This document shows, piece after piece, positions 1 to 5,837 of a stretch of 12,444 nt of DNA. The DNA is from an uncultured Mollicutes bacterium (GTDB lineage: Bacteria; Bacillota_I; Bacilli_A; Acholeplasmatales; Anaeroplasmataceae), in contig URFB01000015.1 in the NCBI GenBank assembly GCA_900547045.1, positions 1-12,444 on the forward strand. Direction: 5' to 3'. The notes beneath the pieces are model-generated. The model was not told the DNA's origin and did no database searches. It saw only the letters and a list, made by a program, of their open reading frames with translations. The translations under genes and the position numbers were made by a program. Position 1 is the stretch's first letter. Every line of letters starts with the position of its first letter.

Positions 1-360
1 ATTTTAAGCAAACAAAAAGAATGATTGAAACAATATGATAATCTAGAAGGTTTGATATTTCATTCAGATCAAGGATGGCAATATCAAATGAAACAATATA
101 ATATGTGGTTAAAAGCAAAAGGAATTCAACAATCATTTTCTAGAAAAGGAAATTGTATGGATAATTCCTTGATGGAAAATTTCTTTGGAATACTTAAAAA
201 TGAAATGTTTTATGGTCATGAATCAGAATTTGAATCCTTGAATAATCTTAAAGAAAATAGAGAAGATTATATAAAATGGTATAACGAAGAAAGAATTAAT
301 GTAAAAAGAAGCGGATTGAGTCCATTAGAATATAGACAACAATCCGTATCTCAATTATAA
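1..360 (+). pseudogene. IS3-family transposase (OrfB, rve/DDE domain), C-terminal part, probably frameshifted
   Basis: The frame that is open from base 25 to the TAA at 358-360 encodes the C-terminal third of an IS3-type OrfB integrase-fold transposase, which moves the element by a DDE phosphoryl-transfer reaction. Visible motifs are HSDQGWQY, with the second catalytic Asp at residue 15, and DNSLMENFFG, with the catalytic Glu at residue 51. Exactly 35 residues separate them, as expected for D(35)E. The C-terminal YNxxR...LSPxEYR signature is also present. An in-frame TGA sits at 22-24. Bases 3-26 in a different frame read FKQTKRMI, which fits the expected upstream protein better, so a small deletion or frameshift near 25-28 is inferred. 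The N-terminal two thirds lie outside the window. A TTG at 25 is only an open-frame boundary and has no ribosome binding site. Confidence 0.75.
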
Positions 361-398
361 TATTAAATTACTTAGTCCACTTTATTGGGTACCCAACA
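1..398 (+). mobile_element. 3' remnant of an IS3-family insertion sequence
   Basis: The left edge of the window cuts this element, so only its transposase 3' end and right terminus are visible. The coding part carries the IS3-type D(35)E catalytic residues. After the transposase stop comes a G-run/CA terminus (GTCCACTTTATTGGG at 375-389, then ...AACA ending at 398). This resembles right ends of IS150-like IS3 elements, which finish in 5'-CA-3'. The exact boundary is inferred, because the left end and any target-site duplication are outside the window. Confidence 0.6.
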
Positions 399-403
399 AA
401 GTG
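378..403. repeat. 26-bp near-perfect palindrome between the IS end and the ABC operon
   Basis: The arms CACTTTATTGGGT and ACCCAACAAAGTG are inverted repeats with one mismatch in 13 and no spacer, centred on a GGTACC. On the plus strand it is followed by CTCCTTTTCT, so it might act as a weak terminator for the IS. It has no T-tract in the minus direction. It overlaps the probable IS right end and lies 8 bases beyond the stop codon of the convergent permease gene. Confidence 0.55.
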
Positions 404-411
404 CTCCTTTT

Positions 412-2199
412 CTATTCAAGCGATTTTAAAGAATCATTCATATTAATTTTTTTTATTTTGTTGATTAAAAGTATATCTACAAGAATAATGAATATTATAA
501 CTAAAATTGCAGTCATGAAATAAGAAATCAGTTTAATATCAGATAATGAACCAAAATCAAGAAACTTCATAATAAAGTAAAGAAGTAAAACACCAGATGG
601 AATACCTAAGATAATTCCGATTATGGCCATCTGAATTATTTCTCTAAAAATATAGCCATAAACTTCATAGTCATTATAGCCTAAAACCTTTAGAGTCGCA
701 ATTTCACGATTTCTTTCTGAAATATTCATATTCGTAATATTGTATAAAACTAAAATTGTAAGGATGAGGGCAAATACTATAACAGCAACTGATACATACT
801 TGATTGAATCACCCATATCAAAGGAAATACCATTTATTTCAATAGGCTTAGAGGAAATATTATAAAGACCAAGGCCTGCCATTACCAAAGCAGAAGAGCC
901 TAATACAGATAATATAATCATAAAAAGCCTTCCCTTGTATCTAAATATATTTCGATAGCATGATTTATATTTAAATGATAGTTTTGACCATAGAAAATCA
1001 ATTTTTTCAAGTAAAATGGTTTTACCAGCTTTAGGAGCCTTGGCCAGAAATAAACTAGCAGGCTTTTCCTTAATTTCCCTAGTAGTAACATATATTGTAA
1101 CTAAAATAATCGCAACAAACATAAAGATCGCACTATAAATTCCTAGGCTAATATCAATTTTTGATGTCATTTTAGGAAGAAATAGAATCATATTAAAAAC
1201 ATTATAAATAATGTTAGGAAGAATATAGGCACCAGATACGATTCCAAATAAAATTCCTATTAGAGCACAGCAAATGGCATAAATTAAATACTTTCCTAAA
1301 ATAGAGAAATTGCTATAGCCAAGTGATTTGTAGCAACCAATCATTTTTCTTTCATCAGCAATTAGCCGTGACATAGTTGTTAAAATTACAAGGGCCACTA
1401 CAGCAATAAAGAAGATTGGAAACATTATTGCAATGACGTCGATTTTATCATCAATTTCGTTAATAAAGGCGTATGATTTAGTTTCTTTAAGGGTTAAATA
1501 AATATAATCGTCATTACTAAGCGTATTTTTAAGTACGTTAATATTATCATTTACAATATTTAGATAATCATCCTTAAAATAGGAATGATTACTTAAGCTA
1601 TTAAGCTTTATATAGGCCGTTGTAATAGGAAGAAGGTTATTTTCGTTAAAATATAAAATGGTATCAAGTCTATTTCCGTTAATTTCGTTGATATCACCAT
1701 CCATTGTAAAAATCAAAGGATTTTCAACAATACCAACAATACGAAAATCAAAGCCGTTATAGCTTATTTTATCATCGATTTTTCTTTCTAAAATAGTATT
1801 AGATTTTCTTTCAACACAAATTTCATTTGATTGTGATGGGAAATTTCCTTCAATTAATTTAAGCTTGTTAATTTTATTGTTTTGAAAATTTAATGATTCA
1901 ATTCGGATATTGGATTCGCTTTGATCAAATGATGTAATAAATTCAGCCTCGATATTAGAGATTTGATTAATTTTTTCTACTTCAGCTTCACTAAAGCCTG
2001 TTTGATTTTTAGACTTTAAAATTATATCAGGAGCATTAGCCTCCTTAAGGGCCTCGTTAAGGCTATTTTCAACCTTGGGTGTAATTCCTCCTAGTCCTGT
2101 TACGAAGCAAACCCCTATTAGAATAATTAAGGACATCGATATAAAGCGGGATTTATTATTTGAAATACATTTAAAGATTGTTTTGATGAAAGTTTTCAT
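412..2199 (-). CDS. ABC exporter permease, FtsX/MacB type
   Basis: Membrane permease of an ABC transporter of the MacB/FtsX superfamily; it probably works with the ATPase encoded just upstream. One transmembrane helix (about residues 18-38) is followed by a large extracellular MacB-type core domain (about 40-250). Three helices of a first FtsX domain follow (about 253-372), with the cytoplasmic ERKMIGCYKSLGY coupling segment. Then come a basic linker (APKAGKTILLEK...RNIFRYKGR) and four more helices (about 425-580), with a second coupling segment, NREIATLKVLGY. Family members with this linker usually carry a second large extracellular domain; here only about 20 residues separate helices 5 and 6. 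I chose the ATG at 2199, two bases after the ATPase stop and with GAGTGG just upstream. An in-frame GTG at 2208 would add three residues and overlap that stop. Substrate unknown: lipid, peptide or antibiotic are possible. Confidence 0.85.
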   Translation of the reverse strand: MKTFIKTIFKCISNNKSRFISMSLIILIGVCFVTGLGGITPKVENSLNEALKEANAPDIILKSKNQTGFSEAEVEKINQISNIEAEFITSFDQSESNIRIESLNFQNNKINKLKLIEGNFPSQSNEICVERKSNTILERKIDDKISYNGFDFRIVGIVENPLIFTMDGDINEINGNRLDTILYFNENNLLPITTAYIKLNSLSNHSYFKDDYLNIVNDNINVLKNTLSNDDYIYLTLKETKSYAFINEIDDKIDVIAIMFPIFFIAVVALVILTTMSRLIADERKMIGCYKSLGYSNFSILGKYLIYAICCALIGILFGIVSGAYILPNIIYNVFNMILFLPKMTSKIDISLGIYSAIFMFVAIILVTIYVTTREIKEKPASLFLAKAPKAGKTILLEKIDFLWSKLSFKYKSCYRNIFRYKGRLFMIILSVLGSSALVMAGLGLYNISSKPIEINGISFDMGDSIKYVSVAVIVFALILTILVLYNITNMNISERNREIATLKVLGYNDYEVYGYIFREIIQMAIIGIILGIPSGVLLLYFIMKFLDFGSLSDIKLISYFMTAILVIIFIILVDILLINKIKKINMNDSLKSLE

Positions 2200-2201
2200 A
2201 G

Positions 2202-2900
2202 CTACCACTCTATTTCATCCACACTTAGCGGATTTTCATTATTTTCAATTTTTTCAACCATACCATTTTTAATATAAATAACCTGATCAGCGATATCCTT
2301 TAATGATTGATTATGGGTAACAATTATTACATTTGTTTGATGCTTTAAAGCAATGTCCTTTAAAAGCTTAATGATTGATTTTCCAGTTTTAGAGTCTAGG
2401 GCACCAGTTGGCTCATCACAAAGAAGAAGTTTAGGATTTTTAGCAACAGCACGAGCAATACTTACACGCTGCTGCTCGCCGCCTGACATTTTAGCAGGAA
2501 ACGATTTAGCCTTATCCTGAAGACCAACGTCTGTTAAAACATCAATGGGCTTGAATGCGTTCTTACATACCTCAACTGCGAGCTCAATGTTTTCGATAGC
2601 AGTTAGGTTAGGCATTAGGTTATAAAACTGAAAGACAAAGCCTACATCATTTCTCCTGTATAGGGTTAATTCCTTTTTATTTAATTTAGATATATCCTTA
2701 CTATCAATGATAATTTGGCCAAAGGATGCACTATCCATACCTCCTAGAATATTTAAAAGCGTCGTTTTGCCAGCTCCCGATGGTCCTAATATAACGGTAA
2801 CGTTGCCTTTTTCAATTTCGAAATTAATATTGTCTAAGGCTTTTGTTTGAACCTCACCATCATATATTTTAGAAACATTTTTAAGACTAATATATGCCAT
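2202..2900 (-). CDS. ABC transporter ATP-binding protein, LolD/MacB family
   Basis: Cytoplasmic ATPase that would drive the FtsX-type permease encoded directly downstream, two bases away. The 232-residue length is typical of LolD/MacB/SalX-type subunits. Walker A is GPSGAGKTT at residues 39-47, the Q-loop Gln is in FVFQFYNL (Q91), the signature is [14 protein letters not shown] (138-151), Walker B is LLLCDEP (158-164) and the H-loop His is in IVTHN (H196). All catalytic elements are present, so it should be active. I start it at the ATG at 2898-2900, because AGAGGTGA lies six bases upstream. A GTG three codons earlier is part of that Shine-Dalgarno and is unlikely to be the start. It is the first gene of the operon and has a nearly consensus promoter immediately upstream. 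Confidence 0.92.
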   Translation of the reverse strand: MAYISLKNVSKIYDGEVQTKALDNINFEIEKGNVTVILGPSGAGKTTLLNILGGMDSASFGQIIIDSKDISKLNKKELTLYRRNDVGFVFQFYNLMPNLTAIENIELAVEVCKNAFKPIDVLTDVGLQDKAKSFPAKMSGGEQQRVSIARAVAKNPKLLLCDEPTGALDSKTGKSIIKLLKDIALKHQTNVIIVTHNQSLKDIADQVIYIKNGMVEKIENNENPLSVDEIEW

Positions 2901-2919
2901 GCTTATCACCTCTAACTAT

Positions 2920-2948
2920 ATTATAAAATTAAACAGTATTTTAGTCAA
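2920..2948 (-). promoter_or_regulatory. Sigma-A-type promoter of the ABC exporter operon
   Basis: On the minus strand, TTGACT (2948-2943) and TATAAT (2925-2920) are separated by exactly 17 bases. Transcription would start near 2913, only about a dozen bases before the ATG, so the leader is barely longer than the Shine-Dalgarno. This leaves little room for leader-based control; regulation would have to be by a DNA-binding protein. Confidence 0.75.
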
Positions 2949-3059
2949 TTTAGAGAAAAGATAATAAGCTTTAATCTAGAAAAAAAGTCATAAAATATAT
3001 AAATTTATAATTAGTTTATCTCACAGGATATATAAATGATGATAAAACGAAAAATATAC

Positions 3060-3088
3060 TTTACACTAAATTTTGTTTAAAGTATAAT
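3060..3088 (+). promoter_or_regulatory. Sigma-A-type promoter of the DUF308-like membrane protein gene
   Basis: TTTACA (3060-3065) and TATAAT (3083-3088) lie 17 bases apart. The predicted start, near 3095, is just before the ribosome binding site AAGGGA (3103-3108). This promoter diverges from the ABC operon promoter, with about 110 bases of very AT-rich DNA between the two. Confidence 0.7.
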
Positions 3089-3117
3089 ATAAATATGATG
3101 TGAAGGGAATGATGTGT

Positions 3118-4011
3118 ATGCTATTTAAAAAGAAAAAAAAGCAAGAGGAAGAGGATTTCGAGGTTGACGCATACGAAACAGATGAAAATGATGATGAATT
3201 AGAAGATGAGGATGAGGACAAAGAGGAAGAAAAGGAAGAGGAAAAGGCTCCTTTAGTTAAGCCTAAGAAGCAAAAAAAGACAAGCCCCGTTCTTCAAAAA
3301 AATCCAATTCATTCATATAAATTTTGGTTTAAAATTTTTGTTGCTATTTTATTAATTATTTTAGGCTTTTTCTTATTATTTAGACAAAGCGACGCTCAAA
3401 TTATTGTATTAATGTTTACGGGTGGTGTATTTTCATTATATGCTGTAATGAGAGTTATCCCATTAATGAGAACCCTTGAGCGTGGATGGTCAAGAGTACT
3501 ATGCTTTATAGAGGTATTGTTTGATTTAGCTGTAGGTATATTACTAATTGCTTTATCAGTTCAGCAATTTGGTGATGAACAAACAGGTATTGTTAAATAT
3601 TTTGTTGAACATTATAACATCCTAATTGGTGTTGTTTTATGGCTAAGAGGCTTTGTATATTTTACAACAACTATCTTATTTGGTGAAAAAACAGACAAGG
3701 TTCAATTCTTTGTTCATATTGGAGCAATTACATTTGGTTCATTCCTTCTAGGTGTTAAGATTGATGCTAAGTACATTGCTATTGCGATTGCAATAATTTC
3801 CTTTATTAGTGCAGTTGCCATTGGTGGAGAAGGCTTCTACGATTATGGTAAATATCGTAAGCAGGTAAAGGATATTCGTGAAAAGAAGGAACCAAAAAAG
3901 GAAAAGGGTAAGGAAGCTCCTTCAAAGAAAAAGAAAGAAAAAATAGATGAGCCTGAAAAGGATATCCCTCATATTAATGATGAGGATAACGATAGACCTT
4001 ATGTAAGCTAA
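3118..4011 (+). CDS. Six-helix membrane protein resembling DUF308/HdeD, with charged cytoplasmic tails
   Basis: Integral membrane protein of unknown function, 297 residues. A Lys-rich start is followed by an almost purely Asp/Glu stretch (about residues 10-43) and a basic linker. Six hydrophobic segments follow (about 70-88, 94-115, 125-147, 162-188, 195-213, 218-236), spaced as three hairpins. That layout resembles the DUF308/HdeD fold, but this is a similarity of architecture and not a motif match. The C-terminal tail (about 245-297) is rich in Lys and Glu. Both tails should be cytoplasmic, because the helix number is even and the flanks are basic. Several starts are possible. I chose the ATG at 3118, nine bases after AAGGGA; ATGs at 3109 and 3112 are too close to that site, and a GTG at 3100 lies before it. 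Single-gene unit with its own promoter and terminator. Confidence 0.75.
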   Translation: MLFKKKKKQEEEDFEVDAYETDENDDELEDEDEDKEEEKEEEKAPLVKPKKQKKTSPVLQKNPIHSYKFWFKIFVAILLIILGFFLLFRQSDAQIIVLMFTGGVFSLYAVMRVIPLMRTLERGWSRVLCFIEVLFDLAVGILLIALSVQQFGDEQTGIVKYFVEHYNILIGVVLWLRGFVYFTTTILFGEKTDKVQFFVHIGAITFGSFLLGVKIDAKYIAIAIAIISFISAVAIGGEGFYDYGKYRKQVKDIREKKEPKKEKGKEAPSKKKKEKIDEPEKDIPHINDEDNDRPYVS

Positions 4012-4023
4012 TTTTGAATTTAT

Positions 4024-4047
4024 GCACTGATTTTTCAGTGCTTTTTT
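4024..4047 (+). terminator. Rho-independent terminator after the DUF308-like gene
   Basis: GCACTGA (4024-4030), a TTTT loop and TCAGTGC (4035-4041) form a perfect seven-base-pair stem, followed by six Ts. It ends the transcript of the membrane protein gene 12 bases after its stop codon. Confidence 0.9.
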
Positions 4048-4239
4048 GTTAGGTGAGGCCTTGCAAAAACATGCTGCCATGAATGATGTAAATGTCAACT
4101 AAAAAAATGTCCGCATCCCCTTTTTAGCTTTCTTATGGAGCTATTAACTATTTTTATGTCCAATATTTTTAAGATTAAAAATTAAGAAAAATTTCTAGTT
4201 AAAGCGAAGCCTTTATTTATTGAAAAAACTTGTTAATAC
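4048..4239. other. Non-coding stretch with no recognised gene
   Basis: Part of a 369-base gap between genes. I find no open frame of useful length, no tRNA and no recognised RNA family. Three short repeats are visible: AATGTC at 4091-4096, AATGTC at 4106-4111 and TATGTCC at 4155-4161. They might be a relic of a transposon end, but this is weak. The rest of the gap, from 4240, holds the tig promoter and leader. Confidence 0.5.
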
Positions 4240-4268
4240 TTTACTTTTTTTCTCTTTTATGCTATTAT
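4240..4268 (+). promoter_or_regulatory. Probable promoter of tig
   Basis: TTTACT (4240-4245) and TATTAT (4263-4268) are 17 bases apart. A start near 4275 would give a leader of about 105 bases, much longer than the other leaders in this window. That fits a regulatory role for the leader. Confidence 0.6.
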
Positions 4269-4328
4269 TTATATGTTAAATTTTAAAAAAAGATAAAAAA
4301 TATAGGATTTAGGAGAAAAATATAGTAT

Positions 4329-4380
4329 AGGAGGAGCAGATTTCCTACATTTTTAATGTATCTCCATCTGCGTTTAAGAT
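4329..4380 (+). promoter_or_regulatory. Structured tig leader: distant AGGAGG and bridging stem-loop
   Basis: A perfect AGGAGG (4329-4334) lies 46 bases before the tig ATG, and no good Shine-Dalgarno lies closer. GCAGAT (4336-4341) can pair with ATCTGC (4366-4371), and inside that TACATT (4346-4351) pairs with AATGTA (4355-4360). Folding this stem would leave about 10 bases between AGGAGG and ATG. Competing pairings could hide the AGGAGG: TAGGA (4328-4332) with TCCTA (4343-4347), and GGAGG (4330-4334) with TCTCC (4361-4365). The pairings are seen in the sequence; the switching is inferred. Confidence 0.55.
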
Positions 4381-5667
4381 ATGAAATTAGAAAACTTAGA
4401 ACATAGTAGAGTTAAAGCTACTTTCACAGTTGCTGCTGATGAATTTGAAAAAGCATTAGATCAAGCTTTTACAACAGTTGTAAAAAATGTTAAGATTGAT
4501 GGCTTTAGACAAGGTAAGTGCCCTCGTTCTTTATTTGAAAAGAAGTTTGGTGTTGAATCATTATATGATGAGGCATTAAATGTTGTTTTCAATAATAAGG
4601 TTGGAGAGGTTTATGCTGATCAAGAGGTAGCTCAAAAGATTTGTGGGCAATTTACTCCTGCTATTGAAACTAAGGATTTTGAAAGAGGTAAGGATTTCGA
4701 AGTGTCTTTATCATTCGATGTTTTACCAGAAGTAAAGCTAGCAGCTTACAAGGGCCTTGAGGTTAAGAAGCAAGTTCTTGAGGCATCAGAAGAAGAGATT
4801 ACTGCTGCAATTAATAGCGATTTAAAGGCTCATTCAACTTTAAATGTTAAGGCTGATCAAACAATCGCTTTACATGATACTGTAAAGTTTGATTTTGTAG
4901 GTACTGTTGATGGTGTAGAATTCGAGGGTGGTTCTGCAACTGATTATGAGCTTGAAATTGGTTCTGGTCAATTCATTCCTGGATTTGAGGATCAAATGGT
5001 TGGCATGAAGAAGGATGAGGTTAAGGATATCAATGTTACTTTCCCAGATAACTATCCTGCAGCTGAGTTAGCGTCTAAGGCTGCTGTATTCAAGGTTACA
5101 GTTCATGAGGTTAAGGAATCAGTTTTGCCTGAGCTAAATGATGAATTTGTTAAGTCTTTAAATATTAAGGATGTTAATACTGTTGAAGAGCTTAAGGCTT
5201 ACAAGAAGGGAGAAATCGAGGAAAGCAAGAAGACTTCTGAGCATGACCGTCAAGTAGATGAGCTTTTAAACCAAGTTATTACAAATACAGAAATTGATAT
5301 GCCTGAATCAATCGTAGCTGAAATCCAAAAGGAAATGAAGGATAGATACGAATCTCAAGCTAAGCAATATAATATTCCATTTGAAACATTCTTAAGCATT
5401 ATGGGAACTACAAAGGAAGCATTTGAAGAAAATACTAAGGCTTCAGCTCTTAATCAAGCTAAGTTCCAATTAGTTCTTTCTCAAATCATTAAGGAAGAAA
5501 AGCTTGAGCCAACTAAGGAAGAAATGGAAGAGAAGGCACAAGAAATCGCATCTAAGTCTAATACAACTAAGGAAGCTGTATTAAAGCAAAGAGCAAGTGC
5601 TATCTATTCACAAATCACTTATGATAAGGCGATTAATTTAATCCTTTCTTCTGCTAAAGAAATCTAA
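4381..5667 (+). CDS. tig: Trigger factor, ribosome-associated chaperone and prolyl isomerase
   Basis: Binds the ribosome at the exit tunnel and protects and folds nascent chains. The 428-residue protein has all three standard parts. The N-terminal ribosome-binding domain carries the signature GFRQGKCPRSLFEKKFG (residues 41-57). An FKBP-type peptidyl-prolyl isomerase domain spans about 155-245 and includes GSGQFIPGFEDQMVGMKKDE. A long Lys/Glu-rich helical C-terminal chaperone domain follows. The ATG is the first possible in-frame start after the stop at 4375-4377, so the start is well constrained even though no ribosome binding site is directly upstream. Lysine is mostly AAG and Arg partly CGT, as expected for a strongly expressed gene in this genome. 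In many Bacillota tig sits next to clpX; here lon follows instead, behind a terminator and its own promoter. Confidence 0.96.
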   Translation: MKLENLEHSRVKATFTVAADEFEKALDQAFTTVVKNVKIDGFRQGKCPRSLFEKKFGVESLYDEALNVVFNNKVGEVYADQEVAQKICGQFTPAIETKDFERGKDFEVSLSFDVLPEVKLAAYKGLEVKKQVLEASEEEITAAINSDLKAHSTLNVKADQTIALHDTVKFDFVGTVDGVEFEGGSATDYELEIGSGQFIPGFEDQMVGMKKDEVKDINVTFPDNYPAAELASKAAVFKVTVHEVKESVLPELNDEFVKSLNIKDVNTVEELKAYKKGEIEESKKTSEHDRQVDELLNQVITNTEIDMPESIVAEIQKEMKDRYESQAKQYNIPFETFLSIMGTTKEAFEENTKASALNQAKFQLVLSQIIKEEKLEPTKEEMEEKAQEIASKSNTTKEAVLKQRASAIYSQITYDKAINLILSSAKEI

Positions 5668-5687
5668 TTAAATTGAACTAAATTATT

Positions 5688-5725
5688 AATAACAGTGGTC
5701 GTTTGATCACTGTTATTTGTTTAAA
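5688..5725 (+). terminator. Terminator-like hairpin after tig
   Basis: AATAACAGTG (5688-5697) pairs perfectly with CACTGTTATT (5708-5717), and the stem extends inward by three pairs (one of them G-U) to a four-base GTTT loop. The tail TGTTTAAA is a poor T-tract, but the ATT arm adds to it. It separates tig from the lon promoter. Some read-through into lon is possible. Confidence 0.75.
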
Positions 5726-5745
5726 TTATGGGAAATTAAATTAAA

Positions 5746-5786
5746 TTGGCAAACTGCTTGCAAAACTGCCAAAAATATTGTATTAT
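5746..5786 (+). promoter_or_regulatory. lon promoter with overlapping inverted and direct repeats (candidate operator)
   Basis: The -35 TTGCAA (5758-5763) and -10 TATTAT (5781-5786) are 17 bases apart. TTGGCA (5746-5751) and TGCCAA (5767-5772) form an inverted repeat with a 15-base spacer that encloses the -35. The same stretch also reads as two tandem 12-base repeats, TTGGCAAACTGC and TTGCAAAACTGC, with 10 of 12 bases alike. It matches neither the CIRCE element (HrcA) nor the classic CtsR heptad, two common controllers of chaperone and protease genes. The promoter is likely; the operator is an inference. Confidence 0.6.
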
Positions 5787-5793
5787 ATAAGCA

Positions 5794-5810
5794 CTGAGTG
5801 AAAAACTCAG
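5794..5810 (+). promoter_or_regulatory. Hairpin at the 5' end of the lon transcript
   Basis: CTGAGT (5794-5799), a GAAAA loop and ACTCAG (5805-5810) form a perfect six-pair stem. Given the -10 at 5781-5786, transcription should start within a few bases of this hairpin, so it would cap the lon mRNA. Such 5' hairpins can stabilise mRNA, and the inverted repeat could instead be a protein-binding site. It lies 11 bases before the lon ribosome binding site. Confidence 0.5.
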
Positions 5811-5837
5811 AATTTATGAATAGAGGTGTATCCAATT

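Noticed and set aside
1..24. Reading the in-frame TGA at 22-24 as tryptophan (genetic code 4)
   Set aside because: All Trp codons in the intact genes are TGG, with no internal TGA, and the residues upstream fit the transposase better in another frame, so a frameshift is the simpler explanation.
2075..2272. 65-codon open frame on the plus strand
   Set aside because: It lies antisense over the junction of the permease and ATPase genes, has no ribosome binding site and no recognisable protein features.
4092..4127. 11-codon frame starting ATGTCAACT in the gap before tig
   Set aside because: There is no ribosome binding site upstream and the length is what chance would give.
5788..5812. CIRCE element for HrcA at the lon promoter
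   Set aside because: GCACTGAGTG...ACTCAG only superficially resembles TTAGCACTC-N9-GAGTGCTAA; arm sequence and spacing do not fit.
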